In this document: piece by piece, positions 27,781 to 37,230 of the stretch | How positions within the stretch are numbered: position 1 is the first letter of the stretch | Layout of the letters: each line of letters starts with the position of its first letter | Assembly: GCA_018657625.1 (NCBI GenBank) | Contig: JABHWU010000142.1 | Coordinates: forward strand, 62,001 to 126,000 | DNA from: Deltaproteobacteria bacterium | GTDB taxonomy: Bacteria > SAR324 > XYD2-FULL-50-16 | DNA: 64,000 bases | Direction of reading: 5' to 3' | Made by a program: the position numbers and the translations under genes | The notes under the pieces: generated by a model | The model's input: the letters and a program-made list of their open reading frames with translations, nothing else | Database searches by the model: none | Told to the model about the DNA's origin: nothing

Positions 27781-28189
27781 TATTTCTGTTTGATTGCCCG
27801 ATTTTACAATGTATACACACGATACTAAAAAATAAAAGATACCTGTTCAGCAAAATACATTCCTCTTTTATAAAAAAAGATTTTGGTTAACCGGAACAGT
27901 GGCTAATTAGAGGCTGATAAAACTTTTAATTAGTTGGTATTATAGGGGAAGCATTGATAGAAAAAATGGAGGCAATATGCTGAGAAAAAGCAATTGGAAT
28001 TCAAAGTCAATATCTTAAATACAATTTGAAGAGAAAGAATTGTTTATAAATTGAACAACATTAACCGTTAGAAAATAATTAGCTTAATATTTCAATCATA
28101 TCAACTGTTCAAAATATGCACAAAGTGTAAAATAATTGAAGACATTCTTGAAAAAAGCAAACCCATCGTTACTAGATTAGAAAGGGAGC
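27781..28189. promoter_or_regulatory. Intergenic region with a possible sigma-54 promoter at 27850-27863
   Basis: No gene is seen. On the minus strand AGGAATGTATTTTGCT has GG and GC exactly ten bases apart and a good TTGC -12 box, about 70 bp upstream of the receiver gene start. The -24 half (AGGAAT) is weak. If real, the receiver gene would also be under EBP control. Confidence 0.35.
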
Positions 28190-30412
28190 TTAATTAATTG
28201 AACTCCGATTTGGTAATATGTTGTGTTTTTTGATCTTTTTGTATAGTGTACCGCGGCTTATAGCAAGATTCTCGGCAGCTTTGGTTTTATTCCAGCTGAA
28301 TTTTTCCAAAGCATTTCTGACCAATTGTTCTTCATTTTCAGACAAAGTACTATCAGAATTACGATTGTGATCAATAGAATTATCTGAAATTAAAACAGGT
28401 AAGTCCAGTACATCAATCTCACGACCTTTTGTTAATACGGCTGCATGCTCAATCGTGTTTTCCAGCTCGCGAACATTACCTGGCCAGAGATATTCTTTTA
28501 AAACATACATTGCCTCCGGTGTAATACCAGTGATATTTTTATTCAGTTCGGACGCATAGCGTTTAAGAAAAAACTTTACCAGTAAAAAAATATCATTTCG
28601 ACGTTCACGTAGTGTTGGCATATTAACTGGAATAACATTTAAACGGTAAAACAGATCCTCTCGAAATAATCCTGTTTTAACTTCATTTGAAAGATTTTTA
28701 TTAGTGGCTGCTAAAATTCTAATATCAACGGATAGAGTTTTTTCACCTCCTAAACGCTCAAATTTTCGACTTTGTAACACTCTTAATAACTTAATCTGAG
28801 CAGATTGGGATATTTCCCCAATTTCATCCAGAAAAACAGTCCCTCCATTTGCTTGTTCAAAACGCCCTGCTTTGAGACGTGCTGCTCCCGTAAAAGCTCC
28901 TTTCTCATGACCAAAGAGTTCACTTTCCAGCAAAGTTGCAGGATAGGCAGCACAGTTGATTATGGTGAAAGATTTATTTTTTCGGTGACTCATATCATGA
29001 ATTGCTTTGGCCACAAGTTCTTTCCCTGTACCGCTTTCTCCCTGAATCAACACACTGGCTTCTGTCGTAGCGACAGTTTCTATTAATCTGAAAATAGCTT
29101 GCATTTTAGGATCTTTTCCAATCAATCCACAAAATTCTTTTTTCTCGGTAATCGTAAGATTTAATTTTCCTAACTCATCTTCCAAAGATAGTGCTCTATT
29201 AAAAGCGCTGACTGATTGACCAAGAATTGGGTCGATGACTGCCAGTTCCTCCTTTTCACAACTACAATTTGCCTTGCATCCTACAACTAAAACACCAAGT
29301 AAATCGCTATCCTGTCTTATTGGAAAAATAGCATATTTGGCTAATGACATTAAATTTGAAGGTAAAACAACAGAAGATAGGACGTCCTGCTCAAAGTATT
29401 GAAATTGATTTATATTCTGTAATATCGAATAGATGGTATTGAATTCTGACTGACCATATTCTTTCATTTCAAAATCAGTAATCAAAAAAAGTTTTTTCCG
29501 AGGATCAAAAACCAAAAAAGCCATTTGTTGACAGGTTAATATATTTCTAAAAGTTTTAAGTAAAAACAGACAAATATCATGAAGTTTTGGTAAACCAGCG
29601 ATACCTTTACTGATAGTGAACGAAGTATTCAACTGCCTGTGTGCACGTTCCAAAGCTTGGTTTTTATTTACTAACTCCTGGTTTGACCTGTTTAGTTGTT
29701 GGGTATATTCCTTTATTCTGACCCGCATGGAATTGAACGCTGTGATTAATTTTGTTACTTCACGTCGACCTTTAATTACTATCGGCTGATCCAGACTCTC
29801 TTCGTCCATTATTTCCACTTGTTTAGCCAGGTTTGACAAAGGACGGGTTAAATAGATCAGCAGCACATGGATCCCCCCTAATGCCAAAACAATGATAGAT
29901 GCAGCTAATAAACTTACCTGAATCCAAAGATCCTTCATTTTTTCACGATAAGGCGCTTCCGAAATACCAAGACGAACACTCCCGGCATGGCCATCAAAAA
30001 TCGGCCAGGCAATATCCAAAAACCTCTCACCGTTTTCAGACTGAATCTTCTTTAAGCTGCTGTGTTTCCTGTCGGGTGGTTGGTTAAAACCGATCAAGGC
30101 ACTTGGGATGCCTTCTTTAAAAGTATGGGCGATCACCTGCCCTTCTCTTTCAATGAAGATATAAGCGACGCTGGGGGTTGCAATTACCTGGTTGTCAATT
30201 TCTTTTTGAAGTGTAACCAGATCATTGATTAATATAAGATCGGCACTGTCTACAGCGAGCTTGTGGGCAATGTTTTCCGCTTTTGCTTTGGCACTATCTA
30301 AAAGTGCTTTGTTATATTGACGGGTAACTAGCTGAGAAACTGAAAACCCGATTAAAATCACTAAAATCGTTATAACAAGTTGCAGTGATCCTCTTAGACT
30401 ACTATTTTTCAT
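28190..30412 (-). CDS. Membrane-anchored sensor/sigma-54 activator (HAMP-GAF-AAA+-Fis)
   Basis: This protein of about 740 residues combines sensor and activator. A transmembrane helix lies at about residues 8-30, a periplasmic sensor loop to about 160, and a second helix at about 165-190. Then come HAMP (R-P-L-S-N-L-A-K-Q), a coiled coil and a GAF-like region (about 265-410) with a Cys cluster G-C-K-A-N-C-S-C. The sigma-54 AAA+ domain (about 435-665) has [14 protein letters not shown] and V-F-L-D-E-I-G-E. A Fis helix-turn-helix (N-K-T-K-A-A-E-N-L-A-I-S-R-G-T) ends it. It has no kinase domain, so the periplasmic signal would act directly on the AAA+ ring. The start is ATG 30412 or TTG 30415, behind GGGAG. 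It lies a few bases after the PhnD-like lipoprotein gene, in one operon. Confidence 0.85.
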   Translation of the reverse strand: MKNSSLRGSLQLVITILVILIGFSVSQLVTRQYNKALLDSAKAKAENIAHKLAVDSADLILINDLVTLQKEIDNQVIATPSVAYIFIEREGQVIAHTFKEGIPSALIGFNQPPDRKHSSLKKIQSENGERFLDIAWPIFDGHAGSVRLGISEAPYREKMKDLWIQVSLLAASIIVLALGGIHVLLIYLTRPLSNLAKQVEIMDEESLDQPIVIKGRREVTKLITAFNSMRVRIKEYTQQLNRSNQELVNKNQALERAHRQLNTSFTISKGIAGLPKLHDICLFLLKTFRNILTCQQMAFLVFDPRKKLFLITDFEMKEYGQSEFNTIYSILQNINQFQYFEQDVLSSVVLPSNLMSLAKYAIFPIRQDSDLLGVLVVGCKANCSCEKEELAVIDPILGQSVSAFNRALSLEDELGKLNLTITEKKEFCGLIGKDPKMQAIFRLIETVATTEASVLIQGESGTGKELVAKAIHDMSHRKNKSFTIINCAAYPATLLESELFGHEKGAFTGAARLKAGRFEQANGGTVFLDEIGEISQSAQIKLLRVLQSRKFERLGGEKTLSVDIRILAATNKNLSNEVKTGLFREDLFYRLNVIPVNMPTLRERRNDIFLLVKFFLKRYASELNKNITGITPEAMYVLKEYLWPGNVRELENTIEHAAVLTKGREIDVLDLPVLISDNSIDHNRNSDSTLSENEEQLVRNALEKFSWNKTKAAENLAISRGTLYKKIKKHNILPNRSSIN

Positions 30413-30421
30413 CAATTAAAT

Positions 30422-31336
30422 TTAAGCTCCCTTCATAACTTGTTGCATCTTCCAAATGGGTTGATACCATTCTTCTTTGGGTTTTAAAAATCGGTCAATT
30501 AACAGATTATTAAGAATTTCCCGTCCTTTTGGGTCTTCATGCATTAAAAGGATGATATCCTGGATTTTCTTTTTTAAATCGTCTGACAAACTTAAGGCGG
30601 CAACCAGAGGAGGACTTCCAAAATCTTCTGATTTCTTGATCACACGAGTTTGAGAAGTATATACATTTTTTTTTGATTGAAAGTACTCCCATTTATGTCC
30701 ATCCACTGCAGCTCCGTCAACCAGGGATTTGGCAACTGAAAGAATCGAGTTATCATGACTATATGTATAGTTCGTGCTACGAAAAAAGGATTTGGAGCTT
30801 TCCCCCATCTGATGTAACCAATATTTAGGAACCAAGGATCCGGTGTTGGAATTTGGATCTGAGTAAGCAAATGAATGCTGTCGTAAATCAGATAAGGTTT
30901 GAAATTTACTATTCTTATTCACGATTAAATAAGATTGGTAGTATTGACTTCCTCTAACGACCGGAGTTGCCAAGGCTTGAAAAGTATATTTTTTCCGTTC
31001 TAATGCATAAGGTCCACTGCAAATAAATGCCAGATCAATTTCATTTTTAGGGAATAGTTCATTAATTTCTTTATAGGTTTTACGTTGCACTAATATAGTA
31101 TCCCTGTCTAATTTGGTTCCGATATAGCTTAAAAGCTTACGATAATAGGCAAATGTCTCTTTCGGTGAAATCATCGCAGCAACGGCGACCCGCAATATCT
31201 CTTTGTTCTTATTTTGAACAGCTTTAGGAACGGTAACCGTATCAGAAAAATTGATAGATGAATATTGATCATCTTTCATACAGGAAATAAGAGACAATAG
31301 CATGATTGCTGATATGAATACTTTTAAGAATTTCAT
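30422..31336 (-). CDS. PhnD-like periplasmic binding lipoprotein, probable oxyanion sensor component
   Basis: This 304-residue product has a lipoprotein signal ending L-I-S-C (Cys19). The PhnD/phosphate-phosphonate-binding fold follows: R-V-A-V-A-A-M-I-S-P, D-L-A-F-I-C-S-G-P-Y, then G-S-Q-Y-Y-Q-S-Y-L-I-V, F-A-Y-S-D-P-N-S-N-T-G-S and V-D-G-A-A-V-D-G-H-K-W-E. No permease or ATPase gene accompanies it. Instead it is the first gene of a two-gene operon with a membrane-bound EBP. PhnD-like proteins such as AioX (arsenite), and the PhnD-like sensor domain of TtrS (tetrathionate), control respiratory molybdoenzyme genes, so a signalling role fits. The ligand is unknown; the Cys in F-I-C-S-G may matter. 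Confidence 0.82.
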   Translation of the reverse strand: MKFLKVFISAIMLLSLISCMKDDQYSSINFSDTVTVPKAVQNKNKEILRVAVAAMISPKETFAYYRKLLSYIGTKLDRDTILVQRKTYKEINELFPKNEIDLAFICSGPYALERKKYTFQALATPVVRGSQYYQSYLIVNKNSKFQTLSDLRQHSFAYSDPNSNTGSLVPKYWLHQMGESSKSFFRSTNYTYSHDNSILSVAKSLVDGAAVDGHKWEYFQSKKNVYTSQTRVIKKSEDFGSPPLVAALSLSDDLKKKIQDIILLMHEDPKGREILNNLLIDRFLKPKEEWYQPIWKMQQVMKGA

Positions 31337-31981
31337 ATTTTTATTTAATTAAGTTGAGTTTCAGATTTATTATGTAGCGAATGTATTTACTATTGACATT
31401 ATCTCCAGTTAATAGAAATAACAAAATTAAAGGATGGGTTGTATTTATATGCTGTATCGCGAGACTCGTAGCACTGAATTTGCGAAACTTTGAGCAAAGA
31501 ACCCCGATTTTGCGGGGCTATTAGAATGTCGTTTGCTACATTTATCATCAAAGTTAAAGTAAAGAGGTATCAAGTACTAAAAAGTTATTTTAACACTATT
31601 CTTTCAATTGTTTCCAGTACTTAGTGATGGATTCTTATATTTTCTAAATTTATGGATATTTGGGAAAGATAAGGCCTTATAATATTGAAATTCTAAATTC
31701 AAATAATAGTGTGAAACCACTATTCCATGTTCTTTTGATTTTAGTGATTTAATTCAAATGAATTGAATTATTTTTCAATAATTTCATACTATCCTTCTTC
31801 ACATCAGCCGTTCATTTATCCCTTGGAAAAACAGACAGAATTAAACGATCAGAATTACACTGGATTTCATTGGTTGCGTTTGGTACGATTCAAAACATAA
31901 AATCACCGAAAATCACCTTATCCCTTTTTAGATCAATTAAATACTATTCATTGGTCAAAAATATTTTTTAGAGAGGAAAAT
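31337..31981. other. Divergent intergenic region with dispersed repeat (31450-31520)
   Basis: No gene is seen. 31453-31505 carries GCGAGACTCGTAGCACTGAA, then TTGCGAAACTTTGAGCAAAG. This matches repeat cores at about 994-1021 and 56265-56295. CCCCG-ATTTT-GCGGGG at 31502-31517 is a small hairpin. The remainder, upstream of the CheA-like gene, is AT-rich. Confidence 0.5.
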
Positions 31982-34324
31982 ATGGCTTCCCAGAAACATG
32001 GCGTACCTACCTTTTGGTTTATTTTACTGCCAATAACCATTGCCGTTATCCTGCTTTTCTCCTTTCTAACCTATTATGTTCGGTCTAATTCGGATGAGAT
32101 CACTACCAATGAAGTAAACCGATCTTTGCTGGAAGTTGCCAAGGACGTGGAACTAACGCTTAGAACCATGATGATTAATGATCCCAGAAGAGTACTGGGA
32201 TTTTACCGTTTAATCGACGGTTTGCGAGGGAATCCAAATGTTCTGGAACGGTTAAATGAAGACACTGATTATATGCTTAGGAACATTAAACCGGCTTTAA
32301 AAAGAGCCATGAATTCAAAGGAGATGGCTGTTGCCGGCACCGAAGAAATCGCTCGACTTCAAAAACGTTTTCACCAGCAACTGTTTCAGGTTCAAAAACT
32401 TCCCAAAGATCTTGATATAAAAACAACGATTTTCCCCGCGCCTGTGGTCCGTATCGAGAAGTTGCAGGATGTTGTCAAACTTTTTCCGGATCGTTACCCA
32501 ATACCGGAAGCCATAGAAAAGCTGGTTATTGCTACGGGAGTCCGCTTTCAGGGCAAAGTAGCAATGAAAGGTAAACCTTATTTTCAGGTCACGGCACCAA
32601 TCCTGGCAGGGGCGGTATGTATTAGTTGTCATACCATGGCTGTTGAGGGGCAACCACTAGCCGCTATTTCGATTATTGCCGATATGAAAAAACCTCAATC
32701 AGCCATTATGCTTTTAACCAGAAGAGTGATAATCTTTGGTGCCGGTATCATTTTCATTATATTATTAATTGTGTTCTTAATATCTAAAATGATGTCAGGA
32801 TCACTGGCAGATTTAAGTCAACAAGCGCTAACATTCGGTGAAGGAAATTATGATTCAAGCATCCATTCAAAAGGGACAAAGGAAATAGCCAGCCTGGCTA
32901 ACAGCTTTGAAGGGGCTCGATTAAAAATCCATGATTTTATCTATGATGTTTTACAGAGTATGCCAGGCCTTTTATTGATCGTAGATCAAAATGGAAAAGC
33001 TTCTCCCAACTATTCCAAATCGACTAGAGACTTGTTTGGAGAAATACAGGATAAGGATGTCGACAATATCATGTTTCAACCGGCAGGACAAAATTTCAAA
33101 GAAATACTAGATACGCTTTTTTCTAAAAACCTAAAAATTCCGTTTGATGATTTAATCGTGGTAGCCCCCAAAGAGATTGAAATTTTTAACCAGATTATAA
33201 AATTAAACTATTATCCCATTTATGATAAAGATAAAAACCTTCTTAAAGTTCTGTTAATTGGGGAAAATATCACAGCCTTAAGAAAATCTGAAAAAGCCAG
33301 GGCTTTGGAACAAAAGGAAAATGAAAAGATTTTAGAAATTGTTAAAAACCCCATGGGGTTTTCAGAGTTTTATAAAGAAAGTGAAAGTATGCTGCAAAAT
33401 GGTGTCTTGATACTACGTCAAACCAAAGGCCAATTAAGTCAAAACCAATTAACTGATATTCAAAGATTATTGCATACACTGAAAGGATCTGCCTCCATCT
33501 TTCAGTTACATGATATGGTTGCTAATGCGCACCAGGCAGAAGATAAACTGATTGATCTCATCCAACAGAATAAGAAAATCGATGCTGATATTCTCCATCC
33601 AATGCTGACTTCTTTAATCCATGAACTGAACCAGGCGCAAGCCATCTATGAAAAATTTATTGGCTATGAAGAGCAGACCAATGATATGATTGTATCCCCG
33701 GATGAAATTAAAGCCGTCTTAAAGCAGTACCCGGCTTTAGAGCAATTGACGGTTTCCTGGTCAAAGAAACGACAACTTGATTTCATCAAACGTAAAGCCA
33801 AAGGTATCGTCAACGCCAGTAGTCGTTATCTTCAAAAAACAATTAAACTTAAAGTGAATGGTCATGAAGGTCGCGTATCCAGACAAAGTTCAGAAATCAT
33901 TAGCCTGACATTAACCCATATTCTGAGAAATGCCGTTAGTCATGGTATTGAGGAACCCATGATCCGAAAAGAATCAGGAAAAGCAGAAGTGGGTCTGATC
34001 CGTATTTTTGTTGATAACAAGGATAAAATGATAGATATTAAAATTCAGGATGATGGAAAAGGAATTAATCCGGAAAAGCTATTGGAAAGCGCCATTGGCA
34101 AAGGTGTCATCAAAGATGCCACAGCAGTAAAACCGAATGAAGTTCTAAATCTCATTTTTGCCCCGGGATTTTCCACCTCTGAATCTGTCACAGATATTTC
34201 AGGAAGAGGGGTTGGGTTAGATGCTGTTAAACACCAGATTGAACAGCATCAAGGTTCCATTAAGGTAAGATCTAAGGAAGGCTTTGGTACAGAATTCTCG
34301 ATTTTAATCCATCGGGATATCTAA
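31982..34324 (+). CDS. CheA-like kinase with periplasmic c-haem DUF3365 sensor
   Basis: The product is 780 residues. A first transmembrane helix lies at about residues 11-32. The periplasmic Tll0287/DUF3365-type domain follows (about 40-245) with c-haem motif C213-I-S-C-H217. Then come a second helix (about 250-270), HAMP, a PAS-like segment (about 325-440), a histidine phosphotransfer domain with L-H-T-L-K-G-S-A-S, and a CheA-type ATPase (L-R-N-A-V-S-H-G-I-E, D-D-G-K-G-I, G-R-G-V-G-L-D-A-V). The CheW-binding P5 domain is absent and no receptor genes lie nearby, so it is probably a redox or ligand sensor feeding a response regulator rather than a chemotaxis kinase. The upstream A-G-A-G-G-A-A-A-A-T-A-T-G context gives a good start. 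Confidence 0.85.
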   Translation: MASQKHGVPTFWFILLPITIAVILLFSFLTYYVRSNSDEITTNEVNRSLLEVAKDVELTLRTMMINDPRRVLGFYRLIDGLRGNPNVLERLNEDTDYMLRNIKPALKRAMNSKEMAVAGTEEIARLQKRFHQQLFQVQKLPKDLDIKTTIFPAPVVRIEKLQDVVKLFPDRYPIPEAIEKLVIATGVRFQGKVAMKGKPYFQVTAPILAGAVCISCHTMAVEGQPLAAISIIADMKKPQSAIMLLTRRVIIFGAGIIFIILLIVFLISKMMSGSLADLSQQALTFGEGNYDSSIHSKGTKEIASLANSFEGARLKIHDFIYDVLQSMPGLLLIVDQNGKASPNYSKSTRDLFGEIQDKDVDNIMFQPAGQNFKEILDTLFSKNLKIPFDDLIVVAPKEIEIFNQIIKLNYYPIYDKDKNLLKVLLIGENITALRKSEKARALEQKENEKILEIVKNPMGFSEFYKESESMLQNGVLILRQTKGQLSQNQLTDIQRLLHTLKGSASIFQLHDMVANAHQAEDKLIDLIQQNKKIDADILHPMLTSLIHELNQAQAIYEKFIGYEEQTNDMIVSPDEIKAVLKQYPALEQLTVSWSKKRQLDFIKRKAKGIVNASSRYLQKTIKLKVNGHEGRVSRQSSEIISLTLTHILRNAVSHGIEEPMIRKESGKAEVGLIRIFVDNKDKMIDIKIQDDGKGINPEKLLESAIGKGVIKDATAVKPNEVLNLIFAPGFSTSESVTDISGRGVGLDAVKHQIEQHQGSIKVRSKEGFGTEFSILIHRDI

Positions 34325-34421
34325 CACGTTTTATCACGCCACTGTAACTTGTGTTATGTCAACATCCCAAGGTCGCTAAATTTTGTCATCTCGATGAGTC
34401 TTATCTCATCCTACCGCCATA

Positions 34422-34898
34422 TTAAAAATCATGAACCAGCACAAAGTCATTTCTTTCTCGGGTACCATGACATCCAATGCAACCCCTGACTTTTCCAAAA
34501 GGACGGGCTTTTCCGTTTAAAGTAAACTTTGCCCAAAGCCAGTCGCCATCACGGGGATTATAATTTTTTATTTTATACATCACTGTAATAGATTTCAACT
34601 CTTCAGCCCGGTTATAATTCTCTTTAACCTGCATAGATCCATATTTCAACGGGGGTCGTTTTGAATTTAAGGCCAAATCATTAACAAATACTTTATGTTT
34701 GGGACCATGGGGTGCTCTCCCAGGTTGAATCCCTTGATGTTCTGGCCAATGGGACCATTTTTGATAAGGAGAGGCTTTCGTAATATAATTCCAAATTTCA
34801 CTAGCGTCGGGTCCCGGCATCTCTCCAAAAACAGGGGAAACTATAAAAGTAGCTGCTAGTGTTAAAAAGAAATATTGCCAGATAGTTTTCATCTTCAT
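34422..34898 (-). CDS. Cytochrome P460-like periplasmic haem protein
   Basis: This 158-residue product has a signal peptide (to about residue 25) and one C-I-G-C-H motif near the C-terminus. Its body, with I-W-N-Y-I-T, W-P-E-H-Q-G, G-P-K-H-K-V-F-V-N and M-Y-K-I-K-N-Y-N, resembles the cytochrome P460/cytochrome c-prime-beta family, which binds small molecules such as NO or hydroxylamine. The exact role is unknown. It is convergent with the haem-kinase gene, separated by about 100 bp that includes a repeat-like GTCATCTCGATGAGTC. Confidence 0.75.
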   Translation of the reverse strand: MKMKTIWQYFFLTLAATFIVSPVFGEMPGPDASEIWNYITKASPYQKWSHWPEHQGIQPGRAPHGPKHKVFVNDLALNSKRPPLKYGSMQVKENYNRAEELKSITVMYKIKNYNPRDGDWLWAKFTLNGKARPFGKVRGCIGCHGTRERNDFVLVHDF

Positions 34899-34994
34899 TT
34901 TTGCCTCTGAGTAATAGAACGATTATGTGATTCGCTTAAATCATTTCACAATCTATTAAAAACTTAAAGAACAATGTGAGACAGAAGATGGTTA

Positions 34995-35654
34995 CTAAAC
35001 CCACTCTGTGACTTGATCAATCGTTTGACGGGTTTTAACTTTGGGTGGATTCACCCGATAGCCGAAACAAAGCATATAAGCCAATCCATAATGACTGAGA
35101 TTAACATTAAAATCACCGTCCAGAATTTGTTCCAGTTCTTTTCTTTGAAACCCCTCAATGGGGCAACTGTCAATACCGATCATTGCCGCGGCTGTCATCA
35201 TATTGCCCAAGGCAATATAACACTGCTTGCAAGCCCAATCAAACATTGCCCGGTCATTATTTAATAAATCAAATCCAGTTTCCTGAAAATTTTTATAAAA
35301 CTGGCTTCGTTTTACAAGCATATCCTCCGGAGTCTTTTGAATGTTTTTCATAAAATTTGTCACATAATCAGAACCATTTTTCATAAAATGTTCTTTTTTT
35401 GCCAGACAGACCACAAAATGACTGCAGGTTGGTATTTGTTTCTGCCCACCCCAGGTATTTGGTAGAAACTTCTTTCTATCTGCCTGATCCTGAATGATTA
35501 AAAATTTCCAGGGTTCCAAACCAAACGAACTGGGGGAGAGTCTCATGGTTTCTAGGATAAAATCAAAATCTTCAGGTGATATTGTTTTTTCCGGATCAAA
35601 TTCTTTGCAGGCATGTCGATACATAAATGCATCCAGAATCTCTTTTTTATTCAT
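34995..35654 (-). CDS. Nitroreductase-family NAD(P)H:FMN oxidoreductase
   Basis: The 219-residue product is full length for the NfsB/DrgA-type nitroreductases. FMN and fold motifs include R-H-A-C-K-E-F-D, R-L-S-P-S-S-F-G-L-E-P-W-K, W-A-C-K-Q-C-Y-I-A-L-G-N-M-M, and C-P-I-E-G-F near the C-terminal part. Such enzymes reduce nitro compounds, quinones or other acceptors. The physiological substrate is unknown. It is cytoplasmic and stands alone. Confidence 0.87.
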   Translation of the reverse strand: MNKKEILDAFMYRHACKEFDPEKTISPEDFDFILETMRLSPSSFGLEPWKFLIIQDQADRKKFLPNTWGGQKQIPTCSHFVVCLAKKEHFMKNGSDYVTNFMKNIQKTPEDMLVKRSQFYKNFQETGFDLLNNDRAMFDWACKQCYIALGNMMTAAAMIGIDSCPIEGFQRKELEQILDGDFNVNLSHYGLAYMLCFGYRVNPPKVKTRQTIDQVTEWV

Positions 35655-36349
35655 ACTGCTTCTCCATCAATATAGGTTTTAACAATATTTCAGCTTTTTA
35701 GTTTTTTTTTGGTATCTTCGTATATTGAAATTACTAATCCATGATGATCTTTCAGGCTGGTTACATGTAAAACAGTGATCCTAGTGTCATTTCAACTTAG
35801 CAAGGTTACAATCTAGCTGAAATTGGGGGACATGTACACTCTGGTTCATCCCATAAAATAACAGTATCGAATTGTTACGTGTACCCTGATTTCAGCGGGT
35901 CTACTCCGACAACTTTGATATGGCACACCATAGAAAGTTCACAATCAATTTATTGTTATCAAAGAGAACTAACAAATACCAGCCGATATTCCAATCCCTT
36001 TTTCTCTATAATCTACTAGACGCCTGACCATTAGAGGTTGATCTGATAAATTTTTAAATATTATTGTTGATTGATATATTCACCCATCTTTTTACGAAGA
36101 AGATTTAAAAATTAAAAAGCTGTTATCAGCAACCGGAAATATGCCTGAACCTGAATTCACTGTTAATTTATTTGATTTCAGAGAAAACGGTTGTAATATC
36201 TAACGCATAGTAGATATTATTTTATGAAAAAAACCCAATTGAATTTTTGATTTTAAGACCTAAACCTACTACAAAGCCAATGGCGAAGATTGGAGTTCCA
36301 GATATTTTAAGTGAACAAAAAAATCATTGGAGAATATACTCAAAGATAA
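35655..36349. other. Intergenic region, no gene, with a palindrome
   Basis: Apart from the palindrome at 35816-35896 I see only AT-rich DNA without a supported frame. Promoters for the nitroreductase (minus) and the YkgJ-type gene (plus) should be here. Confidence 0.45.
35816..35896. repeat. Imperfect 81-bp palindrome (GCTGAAAT ... ATTTCAGC)
   Basis: The arms are GCTGAAATTGGGGGACATGT and the near-complement of GCTGAAATCAGGGTACACGT, around a 35-nt loop. The left flank ACAATCTAGCTGA recurs at about 48944-48957. The layout recalls the 44-bp palindrome at 22317-22360. It could be a REP-like or small non-autonomous mobile element. Confidence 0.55.
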
Positions 36350-37042
36350 ATGTATCAAAATAAAAATTCTGAAAAGTTATCAAATGAGATTTTTGAAACC
36401 ATCGAAAGGCAAATCATTCCAAAAGCATTTCAACACACAGTAGTAAGTCTTCTTAAGAATAACAAAACTTTTAATTCCGATTTCCTCCAGAAAATTACAA
36501 GTTTTTATGAAGAAGCGAAGGTGATTAGTCAAATATCTATCAATTCTTTTTCTAAAAATAATAAAAACGATATTGCTATAGCTTGCCAAAGAGGGTGTTC
36601 TTTTTGCTGCCATTTAAAAGTGATGGTTACCGCTCCTGAATTCCACATCATTTCAAATTACATCCAAGAAACATTTCCAAAGGAAAAAATCAAGGCTTTG
36701 AAGACAACTTTGCGTAAAACTGTTTCAGAAAAGAACAGGTGTGCAGATTTAGCAGAAAGGCTGGCAATTCAGTGTAGTTTTCTAGAGAATAATGCCTGCA
36801 GTATTTATGAAGCCAGACCATTCACTTGCCGTGCTTATTACAGTAAAGATAGTAAAGTTTGTCAAAAATATTTAAAAAATCAGAATTTAGATATCCCCAT
36901 TAGCATGTGTCATTATACACCCTATAATGCTTTCAAAAGAGGAGTCATTCAAGCGCTGGAAGTTACAGATTTTGAACTTCCTGCAGAAGAGTTAAATTCT
37001 GGAATGTTGCGTTTCTACAATCTCATAGACCAGTTTCTTTAA
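36350..37042 (+). CDS. YkgJ-family cysteine-cluster protein
   Basis: This 230-residue protein has the YkgJ (UPF0153) cysteine pattern: C-Q-R-G-C-S-F-C-C, then C-S-F-L-E-N-N-A-C-S-I-Y-E-A-R-P-F-T-C-R and a later C-x-x-Y and M-C-H-Y. The family is thought to bind Zn or an Fe-S cluster; function is unknown. The Y-E-A-R-P-x-x-C-R signature makes the family call firm. It is cytoplasmic, and upstream of the two CBS genes on the same strand but 190 bp away. Confidence 0.85.
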   Translation: MYQNKNSEKLSNEIFETIERQIIPKAFQHTVVSLLKNNKTFNSDFLQKITSFYEEAKVISQISINSFSKNNKNDIAIACQRGCSFCCHLKVMVTAPEFHIISNYIQETFPKEKIKALKTTLRKTVSEKNRCADLAERLAIQCSFLENNACSIYEARPFTCRAYYSKDSKVCQKYLKNQNLDIPISMCHYTPYNAFKRGVIQALEVTDFELPAEELNSGMLRFYNLIDQFL

Positions 37043-37230
37043 TTCTGGAAATAGTAAACTTTAGTATTTAAATAATAAGACTTTAATCATAAATCTGTGA
37101 AGTTTATTTACCTAATAGGAAAAAACTGATTGAATAATGATATGTATTCAAGTAAAAGGAATAACGCTAAAAAAAGTATTGTTACTCCATATTAGGGCTT
37201 TCAATTAACTGACAGAAATATAAAAATATT

